This document shows positions 1-11,670 of a stretch of DNA of 64,000 nucleotides, piece after piece. Under the pieces are notes generated by a model. That model did no database searches. It was not told the DNA's origin and saw nothing but the letters and a program-made list of their open reading frames with translations. Every line of letters begins with the position of its first letter. Position 1 is the first letter of the stretch. The position numbers and the translations under genes are program-made. The DNA lies in assembly GCA_018398765.1 (NCBI GenBank), contig JAHBMJ010000299.1, positions 32,501 to 96,500 on the forward strand, read 5' to 3'. This stretch comes from Chromera velia. Its lineage: Eukaryota; Sar; Chromeraceae.

Positions 1-944
1 CTTCACCACTTCACACAGCTCGGTGACATCAGCCAGGCAGTCGTCAGAATGTCTTTGCTCTGTGCACAGAAGTGCTGAAAGCGAACGGGTTGATTGTCAC
101 AAGGGATTGTCCATCCCATGCGCACCGCATGATGTTCTTGCTGCTGGACGCATATAAGTACGCTTCTTCAGGTGCGATCGAACAATTAACGTACTTGCGA
201 GCTGCCCCTCGATCCGACGATCGATCCCTCCCCCGCGGGCCGGCCCCGGCCTTTGCACCGCGGGCCATGCATGCATGCAGCCCGCGCGGCGGCCCCCGCG
301 CACGCTATACGCGGCGGGGCCTGCATGTCGTATCGCATGCATGCGCATGACTTGCATTGTTGCATCTGACGCACGCGAAGCGTGCGAATGGCCCGGAAAG
401 ATTTTTTTTATGGATTCAGGTCGTGGGTTCGAGCCCTTGGATCCTCACTTTTTCGTCAAGATTTACCAGGATTCTGTGCGTGAGCAGCGTCAGCGCAGGG
501 GGGGTCTCGGGGAGAAAAGCTTATTAAGTGCCCTCCAGATAAATCTTTCCGGGCCAAAGTGTTGCAAGAATGCAACACACCTGTTCAAAGGGTTAATTGT
601 CGTTGCAAAAAGCCTTGCAACGTTTTTGCACATGCAATGGGCATGCATATTTATTCGCGCAGATTATATTGTATTCTGTTGTCCACGTATATACGTATTG
701 TACTATATATATTTGATGATTGATGATTCAATCAAGTCAATAAATATGCCAGATGTACGTATTCGTCAACATCTGTCTAGAGATCTGTGCTTTGGGGAGA
801 AAATCTGAGAACATTACGCCCAAGTCAATACGATGGTCGATGCGTAGCTAAAGTGTATAAATGTATTGACATGTTGTGAAACGGAAAGCTGGCCTGCCAT
901 GACGCATCGTCGTTTCGAATTGTGACACTCTTGAGTACGATCGG
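1..944. other. Intergenic DNA upstream of the first gene
   Basis: I see no convincing gene here. A very GC-rich block at about 200-330 contains stacked TGCATGC palindromes (266-280 and 335-344), like those in other intergenic regions of the window. A perfect pol III B-box-like string, GGTTCGAGCCC, lies near 426-436, but the bases around it do not fold into a tRNA. The remainder up to 944 is AT-rich and has only short random reading frames. Confidence 0.5.
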
Positions 945-1164
945 CATGGCAGAGGACGAAGAAAGTGGCAAGAGACTGAATCTGTACAGGAACAACCGCT
1001 ATGGTCAGCCGTCTGCCAACACGCAAAGTACCCGTGCCATGGTTTTGCATGCACCTCTGATCCGATCATTCATCCGGATAGATGTGCTTCTTCTCTCCAA
1101 ATTTGAATTGCTTCATTTTTCCCGAAGTCGCCTCTCACCCCTCACTCTGTCCCCTCCCCCCTAC

Positions 1165-1208
<44 letters not shown>

Positions 1209-2018
1209 CTGTGTATGTGTGTGTGTCTGTTAGTATGTCTGTTAGTGTGTCTGTGTGTGTCTGTTAGCGACAGAGGCTATTGCAAAATGGTTTCTCTGTC
1301 TGCCTGTCTGCCTGTCTTTTTGTCTGTCCGTTTGCTTTCCTGTCTGATTATCTGTATGTTTACTTTTTTGCACGTGTGCCTGTCCATCTATAATTAAGTG
1401 GTTGCATCCTTTGTTTTTTTGTGTTTATTCTCGTTGTGCGTGCTTGTGTGTGCGAGTGGCAGCCGCCGTCCATCTCAGCTCTCGTAAATTCCCTCTGGCG
1501 ATATTTGTCTGTGTGATTATTTCTATCCACTCCGGCTCTACTTCTTTTGTCTTTTTTAGCTGATGGATACGTCGCTTCATGAGGCTTCACATTGTGTGAT
1601 AGTTCTTGCTGACAGCTTGCCAGTGAGGTTCACAGCGTTTTTTCTGAACGTCTTCTTTTATCAGGAGAGATCCGAAGAGCTATGAGGACACGAACTCAAT
1701 TTTCCAACTTGCCGACGAGGGAGCCATAGCGTTGGTGTCCATGAAAGAGCTGTTGAAAGTCCTGAAAGAGCTGAACAGAAATGGTCAACGCATAGCGCAC
1801 AGGCAAGAAATGGAGAAGATCTACAAGGACACAGGCCTCTTCTACAAGCCCGGCCGCAACAAGTATCCTGTTGGTAGAGCATGAACAGAGCTACAATTGC
1901 GGCCTTTGTACTGTTCGCTTCCACACTGTTTTTTGTTTGTCTGTAACTCTTTCAGTCTCTTTGTCTGCTCTCCCCGGTGCAGTCACATGTCCCTCTTACT
2001 TACAACATTGTGTATTGA

Positions 2019-2088
<70 letters not shown>

Positions 2089-3347
2089 TATGGACTGTGC
2101 ATGCCCCGATCTGTTTTATCGTTCGCACTCTGCCTGTAATTATCATTTTTACTCCATTTTATGTAAGAAGCTGGAAGCACTGCCGTTCTTTCATACAATT
2201 TGGCATGGACGCATTGTGATATTTCTAGCAGCACGTTCTCCGCGCTTCTTTTGTGTATCAACGTGGCGAGCAAACGATTTTTTCATTGCCTCTTGGGGTG
2301 GGTGCGTGTGTGTATGTGTGTGTGTGGGTGTGTGTATGTGCGTGTGTGTGTGTGTTTGTGAGAGAGAGAGAGAGAGAGGAGGAAACGCGAAAGACAAGTG
2401 GGTAGACAAACACACGAACACACACGCACACACACACACATACAGAGGGGGGGGGGGGGGAGAGAGAACGAGAAAAAAGGGAGGGAGTTGAGTGTGACTG
2501 GGTGTGCGTCTCCTTGTGTTGCTCGTTTGCTCGACCTGTTTGCCCAGTCTTTTCTTAGAAGAAAGTATTAGACTATCAGTGGCGGTCTTCAACGTTCTTT
2601 TAATTTTGGTTGTACAGGTTGTGGCGCTCTGCTATCCATGGAACCGCAAAGACCATCCAGACCCTTTCGGAATCACAACTGGGATTCTACACGAAACCTT
2701 TTATCAGGTAGTCGATGAGTGACTGTCATCTATCAAATTCAACCGTTTCTGGCTCAGCACCATTTCAAAAGTCTTGAAAGGACAAAAAATTGCATGTAGC
2801 CAGGAAACGATCGTCCACGCTTGGATTGTGAAGAATATACGTCGATCGACTGTCAATCAATCTGAGTCTCCTGCAGCGTCAAAAGTTTGTGAATTGATGG
2901 GTGACAGGCTCACTCATTTCAACCGGTGAATACCTTTACTAGCCTCCTGCAGGAATTTTTCGGATTTGCGTCTTCGAACAACCGTCTGCTCAAGGGAGGG
3001 TATGCGGACGACTCGAAAAACAAACTGCTCTTTTGGGACTATCTCTCACTGTACCAAGTCAGTCAGGATTGACGACGAGTGCAAAGAAAGAAACACACAC
3101 TGTGGATCTTGGATCATCATAACACTTTGACATACACTCTCTGTCTGTCTGTCTCTTTCACTTTCTATCTCTCTTTCTTTCTATCTCTCTCGCTCTCTTT
3201 CTCTCTCTCTCTTTCTCACACATACACACGCACGCACACGGAGAGAGGGAGAGAGGGAGGAGGGAGAGAGGGAGAGAAACAGGCACGAAGACAGGAAGAA
3301 GCTCCGCGGTTTTCACTCGCTGTCCCCTGCTCTCTGATCTCTATTGA

Positions 3348-3378
<31 letters not shown>

Positions 3379-5509
3379 GCTTCTTTCTCTCTTTCTCTTT
3401 CACTCGCACACCCACACACACGCACGCTGCGTCTGATCTTGAGGGTGTTTGCACTGTTTTCTTTGTGTTTTATTTCAATCGTTTCTGTTCCATGTTGTGT
3501 TTTCCTCACATTTTCTCACCGCAGCATCCCGACCCAGACAACGGGAAATACCGGACGGAAGAGGAGGAACGATTGTTTAAGAAAGCACTCTCCAACATGC
3601 AGTTGATATATGGAAACAGGCAAGTTGGCTGCCTTTTTTTTTTTACGTGAACCTGCCTTTGAACGCAGAGGGTCGGTCTCAGTTTGTTGTTCTCAGTTCC
3701 TCTCAGTGGTTTTCCTTTGCAGCCTATCAAGGACACAGTGGAAGCCTGCGCCTTGTAAGCTGTTCAATCGTCGAAGAAACTTCCGATTCCCTGAATTCAA
3801 CCGTGCGCGACCCCTGCAATGATTTGATTCTGCAGGGCCGTGACCACATAGAGGTGTACGACGGGACCCGACTTCTATGCCGATGAGCTGGAAGATGCCA
3901 CAGGAGAAAAGAAAAACGGGAGAAAATACTACCAAAAGGGGTGGTATGTCCGAATTGTTTTGTGTTGAATCAAAGTTGCATGCCGGTGGTCCATGGAGGG
4001 CGCCCATTCAAATACACTTTGTATTTTCCATGAACATCTACACACCTGTGAACCTTTGAACAATGCTGATATCGCACGACACGTCTTCAGTCACGGTCAG
4101 CGCATCTTCACATCTGTGTCTTGTCTGAGGGGCCAAAATTGCTTGCCGAAGCTGTGCTTTGAATCGAAAGCAGCCCTCCGCATCTTTCCTTTGGAACCCC
4201 TTCGGTAGAACTCCACACGTCCATGTCCTTTTTGCAGGTGCGTATTCGAGAGTGCCGTGTCCGCAATGAAAGGCGGGCCACGAAGTGTTGTGCACGACAT
4301 CGGCGTACAAACGCTCAGGACGCGGCAGGAGCTCCAGCCACTGGCTGTTCTGGTCTCTCCTGACTACTTTCAGAGCCTCCTGACAGAAGAAGACGAAAGC
4401 GGAGAGGCTAGAGTGCAGTTCACAAATGGATCGGATGCAAGTGTCTGTTGCCGACTTTTCGAGCAGTTCGCACGGCTGAAGACTTCCGAGGTACGTCTCT
4501 TTGAAAATGTCGCGTGCCCGACAAATCACAGCAGCGAGAACGGCAGCAAAACTCTAACAGAAAATTGAAAGCATGAAAAGCGAAAAGGGCAGGATAGGAC
4601 AAACGAGAAAGAACAAGTGCTGGTAGTCTGTCTTTGAATCGGTTGATGTCTCCTACTTCGCATTCAAAAAGAACTGTCATCGGTTTCAAACGCTGAGTGG
4701 AAGTCAGCGTGTCAATGACAAAATTGAGTGACTACGTATGCTGGTGCATAAACAGATTGAATGTTGCATGTTTGATGTAAGCCTCCATACGTATTGGTGA
4801 ATAGTTTGCGTCTTCTATGCATGCATTCCCGAATGCAGCTTGAGGAGATCTCAACCTCAAGACCCCACAGCGGATTCTTTTGGTCTGAGAAGAAGCAGAT
4901 CCTTTCTCCGGCAGAGGTTGGTCGATCTTCACTCTGTTACTTATTATCAATGTCAAGGGAAGCGCCCAACTCACCGCTGTGTACATACCGTGGCATATAT
5001 GCGTGTACAAACTTCGTCTCTCGTTTGAATGGATTGTGTTGGCAGCCTGATGCAGAAGAAGCCAAAAATCCAGTCGAGGTTGCAAAGGCCCTTCTGTCCT
5101 TCTTAGAGTTTCTTGCACAAGAGAGGGGGGACAGACTCTGGCATGTGGACCTTTCTGGGCACAGGCTTGCGCGTTTCCGGGCCGAATCCGGGTGCGTCTA
5201 TTCTGGAGGGAGCGCCGAAATGAGAGCTTCGTGTTCCTTTGAGGACCTGGCTGTTGCTCTGTCGAACATTGAGAGCGTCACGCAGGTGACCATTCCTTTC
5301 AATGGGCTTCTCCGCTACACCCGTGTCTGGAGAGTCATGCGCCGCCATCTTCCAAAAGAGAAAGTTCGACTGGTGAGTGTGTGTACATGTGTGGCTCCAT
5401 GTGGACTAATGTGGGTGTTTTCGTCTCACTGGGAGGACAGCGTGTCTTTGGAGACCTTCATGATCGAGAAGTTCAACGCGACAGATTTGTAGTTAACTGG
5501 GATTTTTGA
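945..5509 (+). CDS. Protist family protein with FWDYLSLYQ and GWCVFE motifs, function unknown
   Basis: A multi-exon gene. Clear coding blocks lie at 1665-1862, about 2619-2707 (VVALCYPWNRKDHPDP), 2953-3057 (ends FWDYLSLYQ), 3525 to about 3618 (HPDPDNGKYRTEEEERLFKKA), a block ending at 3943, 4238-4490 (GWCVFESAVSAMKGG across the junction), 4839-4916, 5046-5372 and 5441-5509 (stop TGA). The order YPW-(S/N)KDHPDP, FWDxxSLxQ, TEEExxFxxAL, then GWxxFE is one I recall from large uncharacterised families in dinoflagellates, chromerids and other algae. No signal peptide or membrane segment is visible. The ATG at 945 (MAEDEESGKRLNLYRNN) is a guess, and joins between exons 1-3 and near 3.75-3.87 kb are unresolved. 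The intron after 3618 appears to use a GC donor (AG/GCAAGT). The role is unknown; an enzyme-like fold is only an inference. Confidence 0.6.
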
Positions 5510-6699
5510 CATGAGCCAGAGTGACAGTGTCCTTCCGTTGATTCCGAGTCTTTTCAAATGCTGTCTATTCTCAGTGGCTATAGTCGATGGACTTTATTGG
5601 TTGTGCTGTCGATGCAGAGGACCCGCTGGGTTCCTTGGCTCTTGGATGACATCCATCTCTCTCCGCTTCCCCTGCTCCAGTGTGTTTTCGGCATCCACCT
5701 GCTTTGCTTTCTCGGTATTGACTGCCTGCGCGGATGTACGAGGCGGTGGCGAAAGGCTTGTCCTCCCGTCTGCTGCCCTTGTTTTGCTTTTCGCTGTGCT
5801 CGCAGAAAGAAGAGGCGCTGAACGACCTTCTCTGATTCAAACACAAGGAGAAGCAGACAGCGATCCTTATTTCTTTCGAGAAAGAAACCAACATTCAATT
5901 TTCCTACTCTTGCACAGCAACTGAGCCCCCCTGCTTTTTGCACTCTCGACCCCGCGTGTGTGCATGCACTTGCACTGGGCTGCACTCCCAGACCCTCCTA
6001 TACTGCATTTAATTGTACAGCTGGCCGTAGCAGACTCTCATCTCCCTCTCGCCGATGCATATTCGCTCATCATGTAGTCTACACTTCCCTTTCAACTGTT
6101 TTTTATATATTTTTTCCTTCACTTAAGAAGAACGAGCTGATACGTAGAAGAAAAAAGGCTGCATGGTGACCAGGTATCTGACAAAGAATTGAAAACCTTC
6201 ACAAAAAAATTTCAAAGCTTCAATTCAGAAACTTTTCATTGCATTGAAGTTAAGCGGCAATTGCTATAAAATATGCATATATCATTCTCTCAAAGTTATA
6301 AATTATAACTATTGTTTTGCAGTGCTTCTAGCTAGCACTATACTTCACTGTACTGTAATTCATTCAAAAGAAAAATTGAAAGTACCATAAAATATTTTTT
6401 TGACGTACACAAATGTAGAAATTAAACTACAATTTTAGAGATATCTAGAGAAATATGTATATATTTTCACTTTTTAAAAAAACAACTTTCAATATTTGAT
6501 AATTAAAACACAATGGTCAAACATTTTTTTTTAAGTCCGTAGTAAATTGTATTAAGATATAATAATTCTTCAAAACTATGGATATATATATAATAGCTAT
6601 ATAGATATATATGTGTGTGTGTATATATTTAGGACCGCGTGAAACCTATAGATTGAAACCGATACAAGTATCAATGCTGAGGGGAACAATACAATATTC
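5510..6699. other. Intergenic region with AT-rich island
   Basis: The first 650 bases are ordinary flanking DNA after the stop at 5509. From about 6180 to 6660 the composition shifts sharply to A+T, with runs of A and T and a short TA/TG microsatellite at about 6590-6630. No reading frame is convincing on either strand. Confidence 0.5.
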
Positions 6700-6992
6700 T
6701 ATTATAAGCTGCAAGTTGAAGGGCCGGGTTGGCGCCATACCAGTAAAGTGGCTTAACATGGCTAGAAAACAATTTAAAATGAGCTAGCGTCACTCATGTG
6801 CGAGCATGATGCGCCCGAGGTTGAAGAATTTGAAAATATGCATCCTGCGTCAAAAGATTTAAAATGTGACTTGGAATTGCTGTTAAAATGACCAAACTGC
6901 CTTGTGCGTTGCCGCCTAACGCTAGACGCCTATTTATAGGCTGATGACGATGACGTATGATGCCTGCCAGTGATGATGATGATGATGATACA
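6700..6992 (+). repeat. Dispersed repeat with (ATG)n tail, copy 1
   Basis: The end of this block, about 6890-6992, holds CTGCCTTG, then AACGCTAGACGCCTATT, then GATGACG-like text and a (GATGAT)n tail. The same order occurs in inverted orientation at about 40732-40830. Two copies ending in the same trinucleotide tail suggest the 3' end of a retroposed element (SINE or LINE) or a small non-autonomous transposon. No coding capacity is visible and the 5' boundary is arbitrary. Confidence 0.4.
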
Positions 6993-7091
6993 AGCAGTTC
7001 TACTCCACTGCAATTTCTGTAAACAGATCCGAATACGTTCTCTGACTGGCCAAATACGGTCAAACATCGCTGTCACTGTGAGTCTTCATGT

Positions 7092-9858
7092 TCATTTAAA
7101 ATCCCCATCCAACTCTTTTACAGGAGCTGAACTCGGTCTGACATCGTCAATGTCCTCCATACCACCTTCAGTTGAATCGGGAGAGTCATCATACTGACTA
7201 GGCATCCGGCCTTTCTCATTCAGAACGAAAAACTTGTTTGGGAGCTCTCCTGTGCTCCGTGCAAACCTTTGGTCTTCATCGGACTCCAAATCGACTCCAC
7301 CCTTGACCTCGGAGCCCTTTCCCGCTGGCATGAGAGAACTAGGCCTGTTTCTGGCTGTCTGCAGTGCGGGCTCTGCCGCGGTTCTCTTGTACATTTGAGT
7401 ACCGGAGAGATGGGCGTCCATCAGCGGATTTTTGGGGCCATCCGATTCCTTTCTGTCTCTGACTGGAGCCTTGGAGTGCGAGACCGGCTTCAGACACACC
7501 GACGAGGGGCCTGCTTCCTTGGTCTTCTTCTTCCACTTCTTCCAGTTCCAGTCCTTACTGAAACCCTCACACCTGCACGTACTCATGAAACAAATGACGG
7601 CAAAGGAAGAAAGGATGGTCGTCAAAAGACTGATATGAAACAGCGAAAACAGATGTGTGTGGAGGGTCGAACATTAAGGCAGAGAGTGGCTCGAGAAGAA
7701 TTAGGCTGTAAGGGTGCAAGGACCGAATAAAATGTGGCGTCATGTAATGCAAGCGAAGGGCCGAACCAAACTACGGAGACAAAAAAGGGCACATGCAGGC
7801 TCACCTGCTTCGCATCTGTCCGCTGTCGTCCCCACAGTCACAAGCAAGCGCGCACAAAATTGTGGTCATCTGCAAGCCTCTCACAGACAGAAGAGATTTG
7901 ATATGATCGACAGAAAGTTCAAATGGGCGAAAGACTCACTCATTGCCCTTCCAGGTGAGAGGGGGGGCTTCAATGTTAGAGACAGACCGGATCAGTGGAA
8001 TGATTGCCTACCTGCGTAGCTGATTGACAGACTGACAGACTGACGGACTGACTGAATGACGGACCGACTCTGACCGACTGGATGAATCCAATTTGCACGA
8101 TGGGAAAAAAATTCAAATCTGCATGCCTGAATTCAGACAGTCAGTCCAGCTTGGCACAACTTTGTGCCTCCCCGAGTGAGCCTTCTGATTCGTCACCGCT
8201 CATTCTTCTCCCAGTAAGATGGTACCAAAAAAGCCTCCAGACAGATAGACAGACCGTTAGGCAGGCATGCAGACAGACAAACAGACTTGCTGGCTGACTG
8301 ACTGACAGAGTGGCAAGGAAGAGGTTCCTCCTCGAAGCAGTCGATGTGTTGGATCAGTCCCGTCACCTTGTCGACCTGCACAACACACACACGCACACAG
8401 ACAGACAGACAGACTCGGTAAGCCAGGCCAGTAGATTGAGGGAAAAGCAGAAAATTGACTCTTTCTCTCTCTCTCTCTCTCTGCCCCCCCCCCCNNNNNN
8501 NNNNNNNNNNNNNNNNNNNNNNNNNNNNNNNNNNNNNNNNNNNNNNNNNNNNNNNNNNNNNNNNNNNNNNNNNNNNNNNNNNNNNNNNNNNNNNNNNNNN
8601 NNNNNNNNNNNNNNNNNNNNNNNNNNNNNNNNNNNNNNNNNNNNNNNNNNNNNNNNNNNNNNNNNNNNNNNNNNNNNNNNNNNNNNNNNNNNNNNNNNNN
8701 NNNNNNNNNNNNNNNNNNNNNNNNNNNNNNNNNNNNNNNNNNNNNNNNNNNNNNNNNNNNNNNNNNNNNNNNNNNNNNNNNNNNNNNNNNNNNNNNNNNN
8801 NNNNNNNNNNNNNNNNNNNNNNNNNNNNNNNNNNNNNNNNNCGCCCCCCCCCCACACACAGGTGTGCTGGCGGATAGGTTGAAATGCTAACCAGCAAACA
8901 GGCATAAAAGCGTAAGTACACGGACCTTTGGAATGAGATCGTATGAAGGAATGACTGCGGTCACCCATCTCTTCAGAGAATTCTTCGCGTTCTCTGCAAC
9001 CTTGTTCGCCCAGGACGCGCTCCCAGCGGACGGAGCAGTTTCGTCCATCTCCATCTCCCCCCTGAACCTGACGATATTGTAACCCTGCAAGAAGGAAGTC
9101 GACGAAGGAGACAATTTCCTCTCTAACGAGGGACACTATCCTTAGAGAGTCTGTGCAAGTGGCCAATCAGTGAGGTGGTTGGTCATGCTGGGCAATTCAT
9201 CCAGAAACCAAGTGAGGGTCCGTACCTTGTTTCGATCGAGGTCTCCGATTCAGTGCGCGTACAATTAAACAAATAGTCTCACTTAATTCTGTGTCTCCAC
9301 GTTCCTGTCCACAGACGTGCGCTTCTGTCTCAATTCAACCTGTCAACGACCAGCTCAGTTACTCTGCGCACCTTTCAAACCTCCACCCGACCGACCTACC
9401 ATTCCTGGTGCCGAGAATGTGACTGCAGGAACTTGACGTCGAGGAGCAAGGACAGACGCGATTGCGCCTCCCAGTGAGTGCCCCGTGAGAAGAATGTGGG
9501 GGCGCTGCAGTGAATTTGGAGAGTCAGTGCAAGCGTGAGAGAATATGTAGCATTGGCAAAGAAGAGTCAATCTTGGCTGAAATAGGTAAGTTTAGACGGT
9601 TGCTTGGAGTGCGATGATCTCTCCTTCCTCTCTTTGGGTACTCTGCAGAGAGCGTCTTAGGACACTACGTCTGTGCAAGAAACATCAAGATGTGATGCGC
9701 ATGGTGGTGTCTGCAGATCGTTTTTTGGTTTTTCAAGGTCAAAGAGATCTGCCGAGCTTGACAGCTCTCATTTTTTGGCCAACTTTTGCACTCCCGTCAT
9801 TCGGAAGAAAAAGATTTGGAGTGTGAGTCCGTAGGATCCCTGTCTTCTTGCTCCTAGT

Positions 9859-9898
<40 letters not shown>

Positions 9899-9899
9899 G

Positions 9900-9980
<81 letters not shown>

Positions 9981-11632
9981 TTGTTATCCATTCATCCTTC
10001 TTCCTCTATTTGGCCGCCTCTTTTATCTTTTCTGTCACTATTTTCTGTGCCAAACCCGCTTTTATTTATTCATCCATCCGTTCATCCATCCATCCATCCA
10101 TCCATCCATCCATCCATCCATCCACCCTTCTGACCGGTCCCCCCTTTGCTTTGTCTTTGATCTCCTGAATCCTCTCTCTCAGCACCTTGTTCCTGTCCTC
10201 TATCACTCCAAACACAGGATCGAACTGCGGCAGTACAAACAGCCATGAAGTTGGTATGGAGGGGTCACTCTCTGGCAAGCGTCTACACACACATACAGAG
10301 AATTGCCCTAAGACAAAGGGTGCGAGGTCCATATGACGAAAATCATTTTTGGTTGTGCCGAAGGGCTGGAAAGGAAGCGAGAGGAGAGTGAGAGAGAAAA
10401 CGACAGAAAACGAAGTCGAATGCAGAAGGCAGTGAGTGAGTAAGGAAACGGAAGAAAGTGAGTGTATCGAGAAGGACACTGAAAGCAATTAAGGAACCAT
10501 TCCATGCAGTGAAAGCTCGAGGGAAAAGATCAAAGAAGGACGTGTCGACCCTTGCAAGGTTGACCTCACGCGACAAAATGTCCGAGAAAAGAAAAGAAAA
10601 CAGAAGAGAGACAGACAGGATTCGACAGAAAAAAAGTTGGCCTTTGTGTATTATCCTTTCGAGCAACAACGGGTAGATACGAGCGCAAAAGGCTGCGTGC
10701 AGAGACAAGAATGAAAACGAAATCCTTCGGTATTCCTTGAGTGTCCGCATTTTTTTTTCTTTCGAAAAGGAATTCAGACAGACGGTCATCGCAGCTAACG
10801 AACCGTAAAGATCGAGGTTGAGGTTAACATTTTGTTCGTCCACCACTTAGGCAGCCAGGAAAGGACGGGAGTGATGTAGTTGTTCACTACCTGCACTCAG
10901 AAAGGCATGAAGGAAAGCGGGCAGATAGCAAACTCTGAGACAGGTTTGAGAAGCTAAATTGTCTGTAAGCAACCCCCCCTCCGCGCTCACCTGCGGGTCT
11001 TGCAAGATGAGACAAAGAACTTTCTGTCCCCTCTGCTGAGAAGACTGAAAGGTCAAATACGAACAAGATGGATCACTTGTACAACCACCAACCGACCTGC
11101 AGCACCGCGATGGATGACCAAAGAGAGAGGTCCGCAAAGACCTCGGCCTGGATTGTCGTGCCTCTGACCGCGATCTGAGAAGAGAAAAGAAAATCAACGC
11201 GTTGCACAGAGAGAGAGAAAATGGTTCGAAAGGAAACATTCGTTTGGAGTCTGTTGCTGGATTGCAGCTGCGCAGGCAGGCTTTTTCTAAGGGCTGTGCA
11301 GGAAGAGTTTAAAATTGCATTGGCGTCCGTTGCATGATGCAGTCTTTCCTTTGTCTTTTTCTTTCATTTGGCTTCGGCTGTAAGTTTTTTTTTTTCTCCT
11401 ATCTGACTTTTGGCGACCTGCTTTGCAGATTGGATCAAGCATGCAGCGACACCCTCCCCTGAGACATTCAAGGAAAACACACAACACACAAGCATACAGT
11501 GACGGACCACATACAAGTTGATGTCGGGGAATTTGACGGTGTACATTTTTCCCAACTTTGTTTCTGGTTCAATGCTCTGCTCGTCGATAACTACGCCTCT
11601 GCACGCTCAGAGACAATCAATTCAGCACAAAC

Positions 11633-11670
<38 letters not shown>

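Noticed and set aside
372-446. Possible tRNA or tRNA-derived SINE around a perfect B-box GGTTCGAGCCC
   Set aside because: The bases on either side of the loop do not pair as a T stem, and no anticodon or acceptor stem can be drawn. A lone B box is expected by chance in 64 kb.
1168-1260. Long Cys-Val open frames over the GT repeat
   Set aside because: They are simple translations of a (GT)n microsatellite and have no gene-like composition.
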